A DNA stretch of 64,000 bases from Anoplolepis gracilipes (taxonomy: Eukaryota; Arthropoda; Insecta; Hymenoptera; Formicidae): NCBI RefSeq assembly GCF_047496725.1, contig NC_132986.1, positions 5,922,501-5,986,500 of the forward strand. Reading direction: 5' to 3'. Within the stretch, counting starts at the first letter, position 1. Each line of letters opens with the position of its first letter. Below the pieces are notes generated by a model. It was not told where the DNA came from. It ran no database searches and was given only the letters and a program-made list of their open reading frames with translations. A program made the translations under genes and the position numbers. Positions 22,451-36,174 of this stretch are shown in pieces.

Positions 22451-25400
22451 ACAAGAAATGCTTTTGTTGTTTTAGACACTCGAATGCTGTAATAAAATTG
22501 CTGAGGTATCGAAATTAAGGGTTGTTACTTTCACTGCGATTGAAAAATCAAAAGTTGAAGATATTAATAAATTATGCTATGTTTTTTTTTTCGACACAAT
22601 TTCGTCACCAATATTTGAATCTGTATTATTTAAAAAATTATTCTAAAGAATTTTCTTTGGTATCTTAGCGCGCTTCACCATTCCGTATCGTAATCTATAG
22701 ATCCGCATGCCTCTCTTTGCCGCTCATAAATACATCCTCCGTAAGGATGTCGTAACAACGACGGTAAAGCAGCTCGTCTATAAACCTAAATGCGTTCAGA
22801 AACGACACTTCGCTCCCTCCAAGAGACCACCGTTTGTCGTAAATCCTGCGTGCATCGATTCGCAACCAATTCTACTTTATTGCGATTGTATCTCGACAGA
22901 GCAAGTCCGCTTTTAAAGACGAAGGCTGTTTAAGAGATTAAGAACTCTCGCGAAACGTACGAAACACGTAAAATGCTTGCGAGAGAAATTAACTCTCCTA
23001 AGAGTTAATAGGCAATAGACGTCCACGCATATGAATTATCGCATTATTATTTCCACGGATATTGTTGTTCACTTACTAATGTTTGGTTTGCCGGACAACG
23101 TTCTGTAATATGTACTCATATAATAAAAGCGAGCGGGAAATTGACGGAGAGAAATATTTCTAGAACATATCATATAATCGCCAAAATGTCATTCCTTGCA
23201 TTTATATTTTATAAATTCATTGAGAATTAATTCAAAGAAAATTTTTGTTTAACGTAAAAATAAATTTAGACGCAATTAAGTAAATTTCAAAACCTTGCAT
23301 TTTAATTCAAAAGATAGACTTTAATGTAATAGAAATTTAATTACTAAAACTTAATCATATATTGAGATTATGTATTTATTTTTATTTAAATTAAAAAAAT
23401 ATAAAACTATATTTGATTAAAAAAATGAAAACAAGGTTTCGGTACATTAAGAGTAAATCATAGATTTAATATTTCAGAAAAATATGTAAATATTGTGATA
23501 TATTATTTAATTAATTTGTTTAAATTTTTCATATTATTCATTTTAATATATTCATCTAATAATCATATGCATAAATATCATATGCATATAAATGAATAAT
23601 AATCATATGCAAAACTGTCGCACAAAATGTTGTAGGTGGCTATTCACGCAACAGTCCTAGACCACCTTCAAAAAAAAATATTGTAGTCTCAAGTCACGAT
23701 CAAGCGATCGCACCGATCAAGAAAAGACCTTCTTCCCGCCTCCATTCCACACCTAAGACTGCCTACGTCGATTCTCTCGCGCGTATCTACTTAGCTACAC
23801 GTACGCACGACGCACGCTCGCCATTCGTACGTTCAGCGTGAGAAATTATTAACTCGTCACGCACCACTCCCTGATTTCCTACGCATTTTATCATTTCTAT
23901 CGGTGATTGGACCACGACACGATAGACAATTATTGTGATAAAAATAATAAACTTTGACTATTTCTCCCTTGAAAAGATTAGTTTTGTACCAGAATTCTGA
24001 TACATTCTAAGTAAATAAAAAATATTTACTTATTAGAAATTTTTCTCTAAAAATATCTAGATTCATAAACATGTTATTGTATCAAAATTTATATCAAGAT
24101 ATCTGCTATTGTATCAAAGCTCTTCAATTTTGGATAATTATTTATAATATCAATATAAAATGTACATATTTTATATTTATTATGCCTTAATTAATTATGT
24201 TAATTATGTTATATTTTGTAATAAAAAATGCAGATAATATTTGTATTCGAAACAAATTTGTAAGTTGCATTTCAATTATCATTTATTCGTCTCTAGTGAT
24301 AAGAGCTATCATGTACAAGTGACTGAAAAATAAGAAATACCCTTGAACTTTTATTGTTCACACATTCATCAATATATCAAACTACTTGACTGTAGTCATT
24401 CATCATATGTAGAACGCATAATATTAAGCCGTAGTTTTATTTATGTTTTTCTTCTTGAATGAATGAAGGCTGAATACGTTCACCTAACAAAGCCGAAGGT
24501 TATCGACTTGTCGACGTAACTAAAGAATAGAGAACAAAATATCAATTCGAACAAATCAATTTTTATAAACATAAAAACTGGTAAAAATTAATTTTTGGAT
24601 AAATTAATAGAATAATAATAATTGAATCCAACTTAATTATGTTTATTACACATAAATTATCATAATGTCATTTAAGATATAGGCATAAAATATAATTTAG
24701 ATCATATAATTTATGATCAACACAAATTATATAATACACATATACATATATGGATATATTAACATTTTTATACGATACATAAATATATATTAATATTTTT
24801 TTAATATCAAAACTGATATCAAAAAGTTAATTTAATTTCATAAAATAAAATATCAAAGTTATTTAATACATATATATTAATTTATCAAATCTTCATCAAT
24901 ATTTTTATCAATATCCTTGTTTATCAATATAATATTAACTGTATTAGGGGAGATAAAACGTAAGATAAATCATATTGCAAAGCTAATATCTTACCTCAAT
25001 TTAGTTTTATAGGGTTTCATAGTAAGTGCAAAAAATTTAAAAGGACATTTCTTGGTTTATTTTATAAAGGAAATGTTCTATGAATATATGTCTTAAAGTA
25101 CTTTGTTTTCAAAATACAGAATGTCAAAGATGACGTGAAAAATTTAAGAAAGCGTTTAGAGAGATATTTTATTCAAATTTAATGTGCATACATCTGGTAT
25201 TAAGAACTATCTTCCATATCGATGAAACACTTTCAGATCCACCAGAGACGTACGGATGGGTAAATAATCGCATTAAACACTTTATGTATGTTTATAAGAC
25301 ATTTTCTTCATAAAATAAGAAATATCCCTTAAAATATTTTTGTGCTTACTTAGGAAAAATCCTGTATATTTCACTGTCAATTTAAAATTTCAGAAAATAG

Positions 25401-25511
25401 ATTATCAGTTTACATATCAGATTATATATTGTAATTTTACACGTTACTCACTTATCGTTGATTTCACACACCTTTTATTTATTCCTATTTATCATTGATT
25501 ATTTGAATATT
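22451..25511. other. AT-rich stretch with small patches at 22660-22990 and 23630-23900
   Basis: No gene seen. A Blimp-1-like site on the minus strand is at 22527-22535. TCATATGCA occurs three times within 49 bp (23563, 23578, 23603). The rest is AT-rich and unremarkable. Confidence 0.5.
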
Positions 25512-25549
25512 TTTTAAATATTTAATATTATAATATTAAATATTTAAAA
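25512..25549. repeat. perfect 38-bp AT palindrome
   Basis: Bases 25512-25530 and 25531-25549 are exact reverse complements with no spacer, all A and T. Such cruciform-prone AT palindromes occur in AT-rich DNA and may be unstable. Confidence 0.9.
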
Positions 25550-27362
25550 GAAACTGGGAAATACAGATCGAAGTCGGGGATAATATGAAGTACGCGTGCG
25601 TAATTGCAACTTAACTCATCTGCTGGTAATGCATTACGCAAGAAGATTTTGTTATACGCATACAATTTGCGCACACGCGCATCTACACACGCGTGCATTC
25701 GCTCACGTTTTAATGAACAACCGCGTCAAAGATCACAATCAGATCGCAATTTTTTTTCTCTCCGGAATCGCTAAAGCCATTGCTGTCTGTCACGGTCTCT
25801 CGTAAGAAGAATGATCGTACGTGACCTACGCAAAAAAATGGCGTCCCGCTCGAGAAGAGCAAACTCTGGAATAATCCTTATATTTCTGCGGAAACGCATC
25901 AATGATTTCTGTTTACTATCTCTTTGCCATGCATTGTAATATCTTTTCTTTTCACTGAAGAATTTTGTCATTTATTATAATTTCTAACAAAATAAGTCAT
26001 ATTAATGTCACAAATGGAAGAATTTTAATTAAGAATTGTATAATATTCAATTATATATTATATACACATCTTTGTTAAACAGAAATCAATTTTGGAATTT
26101 GTCAAAGAATACAAAAACATTGTGAAAAAATTAGATTATGCTATATATATATATATATATATATAAAGATACTATATATCAAGGGAAATTATACGATCAT
26201 TTCGAGTCTATTCCCGCAAAATTTGCTCTTGAGTAAATTAACTTATGGATATCGATTCGTGTCTCACGAAGACGACACGTGATATAGATAAAACGTTCAC
26301 TATCTCCTCTACCACTTGATGAAAAAGAAAATTCCGAAGATCACAAATCCATCTGCGCATCCAAATTTATCTAGGGACTTATGTAAATTGTAAAACGCTA
26401 TCATATCAAATCTTGAGGCTTGGGAAATGTAACGAAGACAGTTGTTCGATAAAAACGAATCGTATCTTCTTCAAGGTGTTTGAAATCTATATAGAATCTA
26501 TGATATACGTATTCCATCATTGAGGATAATGATGCAGTCTATATGTCTATATGTTTAGCTCTTAAATACATCTCTTAAACAAATAATTCAAACTAAAAAA
26601 AAAAATGGAAAATGATTCGACTTCCTTTATTGTTTAACGTGGATGCTCGGCATTTACGACATTCGCCTTTCTCCCATCGCGAATGATTCATCACCACTGA
26701 TTACAAACGCCAACAGCAAACCAAGAGAGCACGATTTCGCCTTCACGCTCACAATAGGTAAGAGAGTGCGATAGAGGATATACCGGACATGCAACAGGCT
26801 GACGAGCGCGGAAACAGGATAATATTCGTCAACGAGTACAAATTCAAGTTTGTTTCACGCATGTATGTGGGTTGGATTAGGCTTAACAGCTGTTTCGCGA
26901 AACCCTGACCTTGCCTGGCTTACGGCAACGTGTGTACACACGGCCTACGCCAAATGGACAATCCAGCTCCAATCAACAGTAAGTCAATCAGTCAGTCTGT
27001 CAGTCGGAGCAGGGGCAGTTGGGCAAGCGATCGACTTTTCGCAATCGACGTCGTTGACTTGCAGGCTTACGATTTACCGGCGAGACAAAAGCTCGGTAAA
27101 ATCCGTCAGTCTGCATCTCGCCAGAGTGCTAACGCAATCAGCGGCGCCGACTGACACGTGATTACGTTCATTGAACGCGATCGGATAAAACGCTACTCGG
27201 CCTTATGAGCTATATGTCAATTTGAATTCTTTTTATTAAATTTAAGTATTAAATTATATATAATCTAATTAGAGAAAAATTATAAGTATATATGTATAGA
27301 TATGTGTGTTTCATATACAGTAACAGAAATATTAATATTTTTAACTTATGATTTAATATACG

Positions 27363-27365
<3 letters not shown>
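25550..27365. other. non-coding stretch with patches at 25570-25870 and 26620-27210
   Basis: An (AT)n microsatellite lies at 26142-26165. The second patch contains CAGT-rich repeats near 26970-27010. The 103- and 74-codon frames there overlap each other in different frames and are not recognised. Confidence 0.45.

Positions 27366-27404
<39 letters not shown>
27366..27404. repeat. (AT)n microsatellite
   Basis: TA dinucleotide run, slightly interrupted by TG at its right end. Confidence 0.95.
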
Positions 27405-27405
<1 letters not shown>

Positions 27406-30400
27406 GATTCTATAACCTTGTAAAATATATATTTCTTGTATCTATTTTATATTTTTTCTGGAAAATTAATTGTTTAATTACTCGGATTACTAGAGCGACG
27501 AGTTTTAGTATTAAAATAAGAAAAAATTAGTAAAAGAGAATTGACTCCATTCATATGATAGCCACTGTTAGATCAGATGTACTTCTTTTGAATAAATCAT
27601 CTTTTGCCTTCTCACAGCGGAACCGAGTGATTCCATTTAAATGCTCCACTCTGTGTATTACAATCAAGTTGCAGTGTGGGCGACACGATCATCGTCTAAG
27701 CTCTAGAGTAGCGTCTAGAGAAGCGCCACGTTTGTGCAAATATACACTCGTATACGTTGTTTATACGTTCGCTGGTGCATTTATATTTAGCGTCCATTAA
27801 TCGCATGCGACTGCATTGTCAGATCTCAAGCGATATATTGGTACACACTCGACGAGCATCGAAATTGTAAACATTTGTTTCCATCACATAAAGATATTGA
27901 GAAAGTATAGACAGATTATATAAATCGTGAAATTAATTGTCAAAATATAATCTAGATATTCAAGATCTTTAAAAAACCTTGTGAAACAAAAAAAGTTGAT
28001 CAAAATCTTTTTCGAAATATTATTGCTGTCACATAATTGCTAAGTCTAATGAAAAATAATTGGCACTGAGACTCATCAGATATTTTTATTTACAGTTTTG
28101 TTTATAATTTTAACGAATAATACTGATCATCCATCATTATCCTCGCTTCTCAGTTAAAATTTATTTTACGTAATTCTTAGCACATTATAAAGATCTATAT
28201 TTTTCCAGTATATTAAATTGGATACATTATCTAGATAAAAAAATTCCAAATAGTAGATTAAAAAAACTTGCATAAATTAAAAACATACATGTAATGTACA
28301 CGTCCATTTTTTTTAATTTGATGAATCTATGTTTAGACGCAAAAATAAACGATACGTGCACAAATTCCGACGCTGTTTTTATTTTCTTCTTCCTCCACAT
28401 GCGTGCAAAAACTCTCATGTATTATCGTAGGTCAGACACACCATGTAAAAATAACTAGTGTTGAAAAAATTGTAAAATAAATATACACTATTAATAGGAG
28501 ATTCAAACAAAAAATTGTCTCAGACTAATAGCATATCAATTTATAATTAGCGACTAATAAAACATCTATCAATGAAATTTTTATTTTCAATTTGGAAAAA
28601 TTTTAATATATGCTATTCGAAAAAATGTCTGTTTCTTTTTCATATTTTAAAAAGTTTTGTGTAACAATAAATAAAAAACAATGCATTTTATCTGAATTCG
28701 AGTTTTTTAGAATCAGAGGAAATGCATGCATTTCCTTCTATAAAGTAAATTTAATTCTAATTCCATTACGATTTACACATCACACAATTAATCTAATTTG
28801 TAGACATACTTTTGAATTAATCTGCAAAGCAGAAAAACAACAAATTTCAGTCTAGGAAAAATACTTGGAAGTAAAATAATTTCACATTTTTAGAATATTT
28901 TAGGTTCTGTAGTAATACAAAAAAAAATATTTTAAGTAATATATTTATAAAGAAAAATATTTATGAAAATATATACGTATTACACCGATCAATTGTGTCT
29001 AATTAATTTTATTTTTACAGACATATATTGCCTTGAGTTTGTAAACATTTCAAACCCATCATTTTTTTCGCAAAATATCGATCTCAATCTTGAATTTGAA
29101 AGACGCAATACGAGATGTGCATGCTTCACAAGCCAAACGACAAATATATAGTTATTTTATCGCTTAGAGGCTATAAATAATCATCCGTAGCACACGTACT
29201 TCCGCATTTTTTCCTGTTATCGCTTTCCACGAAGACAGAGGGCTCATCTTCTCACATGATTGGAAATTAGAGACGGCATGGATAAAAAAAAAGAAACGAG
29301 CGTAATTCTCTGGGAATGTTTCGTGCGTGTCTGACCTTAAGAAGAGACGTTCCGTTCGCCAAAGTGCGCGCGTGCGCGAACATCACCCACACGGACACGA
29401 GTTTATTTATGCCGGACTCAAATTGGCAAGCGCCCAACAAAACCCAAAGCGGCTGTACGAAAACTGAGGCATCCGCCAGCCCCAAATCTACCTTTTGATT
29501 AGGGTTCCTACCTGTACCGTGTTATTTCATATCTTTTTTTCTCACGAAATGAGACGAGGCGGAAGCGACCCGGCTCTTCTAAGATATTTGACTTCGAGCG
29601 AAATAGGGCCGTCGACCCTTTCCCTATTTTCTTCGGTCGAAAGTTTGTCCCGACTCGCCACGGGAATTCATGAACAAAGGCTTCACAAAGGATGCCGAAG
29701 GAATACTATCCTCAGTTCGATTTCTAAGACCCACAATATTTATCATCTTACAGTAATATTTATCATCTATCCACTCGTGCCAAGAATTATGTTTCTCGAT
29801 AAACGTTCACGCGTGTTTATTACACAGATATAATTGTTACGATCACAATTTAAAATGAATAAATAAAATTGACAGTAAAGTGACAACATTTCTCATACAA
29901 GAATGTCTATCAATTTATTAAGAGAATAAATTTTTATTTTGCAGTAAAATTTGTTAAAAATGTATATATAAAAAATAATGGATAGAGTACACCTCGTAAT
30001 TGTCAAAAGTTATAAACCGCTTTTATCTAAAGTTCCATTGGAGATGATCGTTCTAATTTAATCTATTTGATGCGAATACGTTTGTAGAACGAAGCAGACC
30101 AGTCAGTCACGAAGCTACAAAAAAAGAAGAAATCATGCGAGTTGCGCACGCGGCGAAGTTGACGGAAGAGGAAGAAAGAATATCTCGTACAAGGTGCAGG
30201 CGCGACGGGTCGTTGGCCCGCAAAGAGTACACAACAGGACAAGCAAACGAGCAGACATGATCTTCCCCCTTGCGGACCCACCAACATAGTGAGAAGGCGG
30301 TTCTTCCTATTGGACCTCACCTGCACCGAATTCCTAGCTGGTCGCGGTTGTTGACCCCCTCCTAGAAGCGAACACGCGGCTCTTGCATCATAGTTACCGG

Positions 30401-31259
30401 AAGAATCCTAATAAACTTCATTTATTATAGATAGTGATGATGAATTAGAATCGAATCTTCATTAAAAACTAGAAATTTCTAGAGATTAGAAAATGGAAAC
30501 GTTAAGAAATTTCCACCTTAAGCGACAAGCTGTTAGGCTAAAATATTAGACTTAAATCTTGATCTAATCCTAATCTCTTTGATAAAGAGGGAGACACGTT
30601 GTCTGACGTCTCTGATGCGCAGCAAACAATCAAAATCAAACTATCTAGTTAAACATACTATATATATTATTGAATTATAATAAAGGTGAGTATATTGACA
30701 GATAAAGAAATGTAACTTATTGTTAGAGGGAGATACATTTTCCTGTGTGTATGGATCAAATAATACTTATTTTAATTATAATAATAATGTAAAACTACTT
30801 GTAGATTTTTGTATGAATTTTCTGTACTGTTTATAGAATAAAATCGCAAAAGCTTTTTGATAAAGATCGTTCATACATAAACAATAATGCCTATTTTTTC
30901 AAACTGGTACTTTAATAGTGCAATGTAATAATCAAGTATGCTAAGAGACAATAAATAAGACGAGATACGCTTTGATTAGATTGAATGCACTATTTTATGA
31001 ATTCTCCCGTTTATATAATTTTCCGTGCATTAAACAGCGTGTATTATTCATTAATTGGTTCTAAATAAACGTTCTAGTCATAAACGCGCACTTAGAACAG
31101 GAAATTGTGGATAGAAGTTATAATTATGTATAGCCGAGATTTTTTTTTAACGACACTTTTTTGCACTGCAATCATACTCAGTCGAAACATATTTTACCGC
31201 GCGTAATATCAAATTCAGTCCGTATGATATCGCTAATAGATATACTATCATATATCGTC
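27405..31259. other. non-coding stretch with patches at 27650-27860, 29160-29700 and 30060-30400
   Basis: AT-rich segments between the patches include two frames of 81 and 62 codons near 28610-29151 with no recognisable motif. An AAG|GTGAGT donor-like sequence at about 30686 has no coding sequence before it. No gene supported. Confidence 0.45.
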
Positions 31260-31338
31260 ATACAGGACGGCCGGCAATCCTTGAGTGGTTCAACCAAGCG
31301 TCATCTCTGCACGTGGAATGATACTACAACTCGCTAAG

Positions 31339-31362
31339 AGGTCACGGGTAATGACCTGACCT
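31339..31362. promoter_or_regulatory. cluster of inverted and overlapping nuclear-receptor half-sites
   Basis: AGGTCA (31339-31344) faces TGACCT (31352-31357) across 7 bp, and a second TGACCT (31357-31362) shares one base with the first. It lies in a small GC-richer patch (31260-31420). It could bind receptor dimers, but the spacing is unusual. Confidence 0.25.
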
Positions 31363-31921
31363 GCAACTAAGCTTATCCTCGTTATCGTCGCTCTATCAAC
31401 GCAGTCGATTAAGAGACGCTACTTCTTCGTTAGATATACATATAGTTTACTTACTCGGATTATATATATTGTCGTTTTATATGAGGTTGTATTCTTATGA
31501 TAATACTTGACCAAAAACAGAATAAGAACTTGATTTATTTCCAAAAAAATGTCAAATACATAAAAAAGCATTCAAACTTTTGTATAACAGAAATTTAAAA
31601 AAATAAGATTATATTTATATGTATATATTTGACATTTTTTATTATAAAATAAAAGTTTATTACTCACCAACTCTGATGCACAACAGCAAAGTTTACTATC
31701 TTGAAATTTCGTTGATCTGTAACATAAATATACGACCCAATGTATAGCGTCTATAAAATAAATAATATTTTAAGAAATTATTATTGTACGTTGTACGCAT
31801 CGAGTATAGAATTTAATGCATACAATAAACAGAGAGATAATTAAGCGGAATATTTATATATAATTTCCGAAAACAATTATTGCTTTTTTTTCTTCAGCCA
31901 GAAGTATAAATAAATTAATTA

Positions 31922-31957
31922 ATGTAAAATATGTAAAATATGTAAAATATGTAAAAT
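31922..31957. repeat. 9-bp tandem repeat, four copies
   Basis: Unit ATGTAAAAT repeated four times exactly, followed by decayed copies. Confidence 0.9.
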
Positions 31958-32280
31958 AAAGTAAAATATAAGGAAATATTTTTCGCAGCACATATTTCAA
32001 TTAATATATTTAATAAATACTCATTATTAACTATTAATTGTACTTATTTCATCATTCGCCAACTTTAATTTTTCTAACAATTAATCTATTTCTTACTGTA
32101 TTTAACTAACTAATAAGTGAATACTTTAACAGATATGACAAAATCTAATTAAGTATTAAAGTTGATTTTATTTTTATAGTTATTATTGTCTCTAAAATAG
32201 GTCGCCAAACTTTGATAGTCTTATAAAGTTCTTTGCCGCAAACAAAAAATGCTTATAACTCATAGAGTAGAAGAGTATTC

Positions 32281-32300
32281 GGACCTATGACCTATGACCT
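32281..32300 (-). promoter_or_regulatory. triple DR1 nuclear-receptor site
   Basis: Read on the minus strand, this is AGGTCA-T-AGGTCA-T-AGGTCC: three half-sites in direct orientation with 1-bp spacing, preceded by AA. DR1 repeats are the known sites of HNF4, RXR/USP and COUP-TF/Seven-up type receptors. Another TGACCT stands about 40 bp to the right (near 32344). The motif is seen; its use is inferred. Confidence 0.45.
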
Positions 32301-35049
32301 TTCCTCATCTTCAAGGCGAGTATAATACCCTCGTAAAGTTTAGTGACCTATTTCAGAATTCCATATAGTTATCGGATTGTTATTGGAATTTGACATCGCA
32401 CTTGCGAGAACGGTTTTATTCCGCGAGAAACAACGTGATTTTACGTGATACGATGATTAAACACGCAATTAAGTTCCGCGATGTTATTTTTATCGTCAAA
32501 CTGAAACCGGTCGACGCGACGGCGCGTCATCAACGTCTATTGCCGGAGGCGATATCGATATCGTCTTTTGATAATATCCCATGAGAACAGCATCAAAATA
32601 CTTAAAAATTTAATGTTTCCGTTGTGTTAAAAAATGTTTAATAATTTTAGTTTTTGCTTAAGTAATCAATTAATATTTAGTCTGGCTAATAGTTAATAGT
32701 TACTCATATATATTAATTTCATAAGGTGACTGAAGAGAACAAAAGTATAAAGTAAAAGTATAAAGTTGATATAAATGTGTCTGATAATATAAAATCTATA
32801 GAAGCAATTAGTATAGAAAAAAGAAATATGTTTAAGATGTTAATTAAAACGTAAAATTTAAATAGTTCTTTTTATATCAATATACGAGTATCATATTTTT
32901 TTAAATTAGTTCATGTTGTAGAAAGATCCAAATAATTTTTGTTTCATTGATCTCTTTAAACTATAAAGATGACACTGATCAATGAGTAAAGAAAAAAAGA
33001 TCACAACACGTTTTCTATATTCTTATGGAAATTCTTGAGGAAAATTAACAGGAATCCCCGCTGAATCGTCACTGATGTCAGAGCAATGTCATTGCATAAT
33101 TAACGACATAATAACGCACGCGAGGCGAAGGCCTCGGGCAAGCTACGCTCGAAGGAAATCCCGTCATAATGAGAAAGCAGCGGCGATGCGATTTTTTCAT
33201 ACGCGAATATTAACCCGAAGATACAAATTGATTGTGAATAATAACTTCATAAAATATATGTAAGTTACTATTGTTTCCAAATGTCTTTTATCGTTAAAGA
33301 GAATTTTAAAAGTTAAAAATTTAGAATTATGTAAAAAAAATTTAGTGTAAAATTTTCGTGAAAAATAATTCCTTGTTAATATTTTAGGTCGGATCTTCAA
33401 CATTTTCAACAAAACAATCTCGTTGCGAATAATCACAATTTTTTTTTGCAAATTAAAATCTCACGAGAAAAGATGCAAGCAGATCATTGCACGGTTGGAC
33501 GATATTTAAGGCGGAAAAGAATCTTTGACAATGAAATAACATCTGGAATATTAATAAACGCGATTATACATGAGTGAGACGTGTAACTGTGATTCAGACA
33601 ATCCAACATCTTCGGGTATTACCCGCCAATATTGTATATAGACATAACATGTCGGTGTAGACATGTGTTTTCGTTCGAGAATAGTATAATCGGCCGAAGA
33701 AAATCGTCGTACCAACGTAGCCTACATCTGCGGTAAGCCGATGCGTAATAGAAAATGCGTCGAACGCCTTGCGTCATTGCTCTGACACACCTACGATTTC
33801 TACGCCTCTAAAAACGCACCTCACCGAAGCCTTTAATTGCCTTCTCTACCATCGGTAGTTATTATACGACTATTATACGTTATGTTTATACAGTTATTGC
33901 AAGGATGGGCTATCTTTAAACATTTGCCGCTTATTGTTTAGTCTCGCTCGCATCGAACGATCGATCGCTTCTCAGAAATACAGAAAGATAATGTGATAAT
34001 CTCATCAGGCATTTCTTTTACAGTAAATCATTACGGTATCGTTATTACGTGAAGACTTCATTTTTGCAAAAATTATTATCATTTACGTTTGAATTCAAGA
34101 AGAGAAACAACTGCTGAAGTAGTCCCAAAATAAATATTGCAAACATTAAATTTCAGATGTAATATAATGATACACATAAATATACAGAAAAAAATAATGA
34201 ATACTGATTTAGAATTTAAATAATTCAGAAAATTTATATATAGCAAAATAAACATACACATATACTTTTAATTTAACATTAAAAAATTAAATTAATAAGT
34301 GTGTGTATGTAATGTAATTATGAAAAAAGGAGAATTATCTATCACATAAGTTTTCACTAATTAAGTCAAATAAATATATATTATTTTTATATTTCTATTA
34401 TAATTTCACACAAATTATATCTCTTCAGAATATTTATCATTCTTCAAAAGTATTGATGTTTACAAGCTTCGTATTTTTTTATTCAATTGGTATTCTTTCT
34501 TGATTCGTACATTAATCATTGCCTTAATCGTTATAATGTCAAATCGTAGAATTAAAATATGCATTTGCCGCGGATGTTATTCGACGATCGATCGATCCAT
34601 CGAAAGGAAAGTCGTTTCGCCGAAAGCAAATCTCATCATAAAATTGTGAATCCGTTGTAAGAGTTACGTAATCGATTCATTGGCGACTGGATACCGGCAA
34701 TACCAGCACCAATCGACCATTCTAACACTGATCGAAATGCCATATCCTCGCGGGAATATTCCACTATGGGAAATTACTAATGTATCGGCAAACTAACTAC
34801 AGGTGTCACTGTTCGTTTATCTGATCAGATGCATACGTGCTTGATAGAAATTTGTGAAAAACATTTATCACGTGAGGCATGAATTTTCTGCGTTCATACG
34901 TGTTTCATATGCGCGATTCAATATTTATACGAAACAATTTTCAACAAGTTTGCACAATAAAAATACATTATTTATTTTTATCAAGGTTTTAAAAAAATTA
35001 AAATTTTGTTTTATTAGAAAAATATTTTAGTGTATCAATAAATATGAAT

Positions 35050-35054
<5 letters not shown>
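32301..35054. other. non-coding stretch with several small patches
   Basis: Patches at about 32380-32590, 33060-33210, 33480-33860 and 34550-34900 alternate with AT-rich DNA. Short frames in them are not recognised. GGAATATTCC near 34754 resembles a heat-shock element dimer but stands alone. Confidence 0.45.

Positions 35055-35085
<31 letters not shown>
35055..35085. repeat. (AT)n microsatellite
   Basis: TA dinucleotide run. Confidence 0.95.
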
Positions 35086-35089
<4 letters not shown>

Positions 35090-35612
35090 AAGTAAAAAAA
35101 TAAAATATCTCAGAAATAATTCTGAAAATATTATATTCTGGAAATCTTAATTTCTTTCACATTCTGATCGAGATCGAATGCCAATCAATAATACTACATC
35201 TGCGATTTCTTTTCGCCACGGTTTATGTTTTCGCGATCGAGCAAACTGCTGATCGCGTACGGAAAAATGTGATGGTCGGCGCTTTCGCGTCGCTGGAAAC
35301 CAAGGACGTGGCGGTCGATGCCTCCCGTATTTGGTGATTCTGATGTCTACGAGCCACGATTGCGATTAACGCAATTATGATTACATTGTTGCTCGGTTAA
35401 TTGAAATTTATTAAATCACTGAAGAGTAACTCTCTCGGAATTATAAAACTTTGAAATTGTCAGAATGCGCAAACAATTATATCGTTTAAACAAGCCTTGG
35501 CCTTAAGAGCTCCATAATTATTTTATCCTTTTCCCCTCGTCTTATGAAGAGCAATTAAATCAGAATAGATTGTATTTCAACAGTTACTTTGAGAGTTATT
35601 AATTATAATCAA

Positions 35613-35647
<35 letters not shown>
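35613..35647. repeat. (AT)n microsatellite
   Basis: TA dinucleotide run of about 17 units. Confidence 0.95.
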
Positions 35648-35648
<1 letters not shown>

Positions 35649-36123
35649 CTTATATAAGTTCTTGTTACTTATCTTTTTTATTTTCAATTGTTCTGAATGT
35701 GATGTCCATTGCTAAGCTAACATCGACATGCAATGCAACATGCAAGGCATCACTGATTGTGAGAGCCACTGCGGCGGCGAGGCTTCCTAAACAATGCCCG
35801 ACTTACTTTCACTTTGTCCCCACCGTCATGTCAGCGTCGCTTAGCGTCGTCATCGTCATCGTCGGCGTCATAATCGCTTGGTTACGCGCCAAATGTAACA
35901 CGCTTTCGATAACAATTAATTACAAAGGAAAAATGCACGTAACGCGCAATTGCCGATGCAATACATGCGGTAAAAATGCACGCGGTTCTTTTTAATAGCA
36001 TCGTATATCGACGGATGACAGATTCTTGAATACTCTTTTAGACTTGGAAGGCAATATACTTTATTATAAATATGAATTTAATTTTGTGTTTCTGTCACCA
36101 TTTTAGCAACTCAATATAATCCA

Positions 36124-36128
<5 letters not shown>
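35648..36128. other. CpG-rich patch with 98-codon frame
   Basis: A frame at 35699-35995 (plus strand) opens with a near-cognate start. It has a hydrophobic run of valines and isoleucines in its middle that could be a membrane segment, and an NCRCNTCG tail. No family is recognised. A Blimp-1-like site on the minus strand is at 35805-35813. It may be chance. Confidence 0.2.

Positions 36129-36166
<38 letters not shown>
36129..36166. repeat. (AT)n microsatellite
   Basis: TA dinucleotide run of about 19 units. Confidence 0.95.

Positions 36167-36174
<8 letters not shown>

Noticed and set aside
33070..33790. Inverted 13-bp match TGTCAGAGCAATG about 700 bp apart
   Set aside because: A match of this length at this distance is expected by chance about once in the window, and the flanks do not extend it.
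34660..34800. Two overlapping protein-like frames of about 40 codons
   Set aside because: Both are open at once and short, as expected by chance in a GC-richer patch; no splice signals support either.
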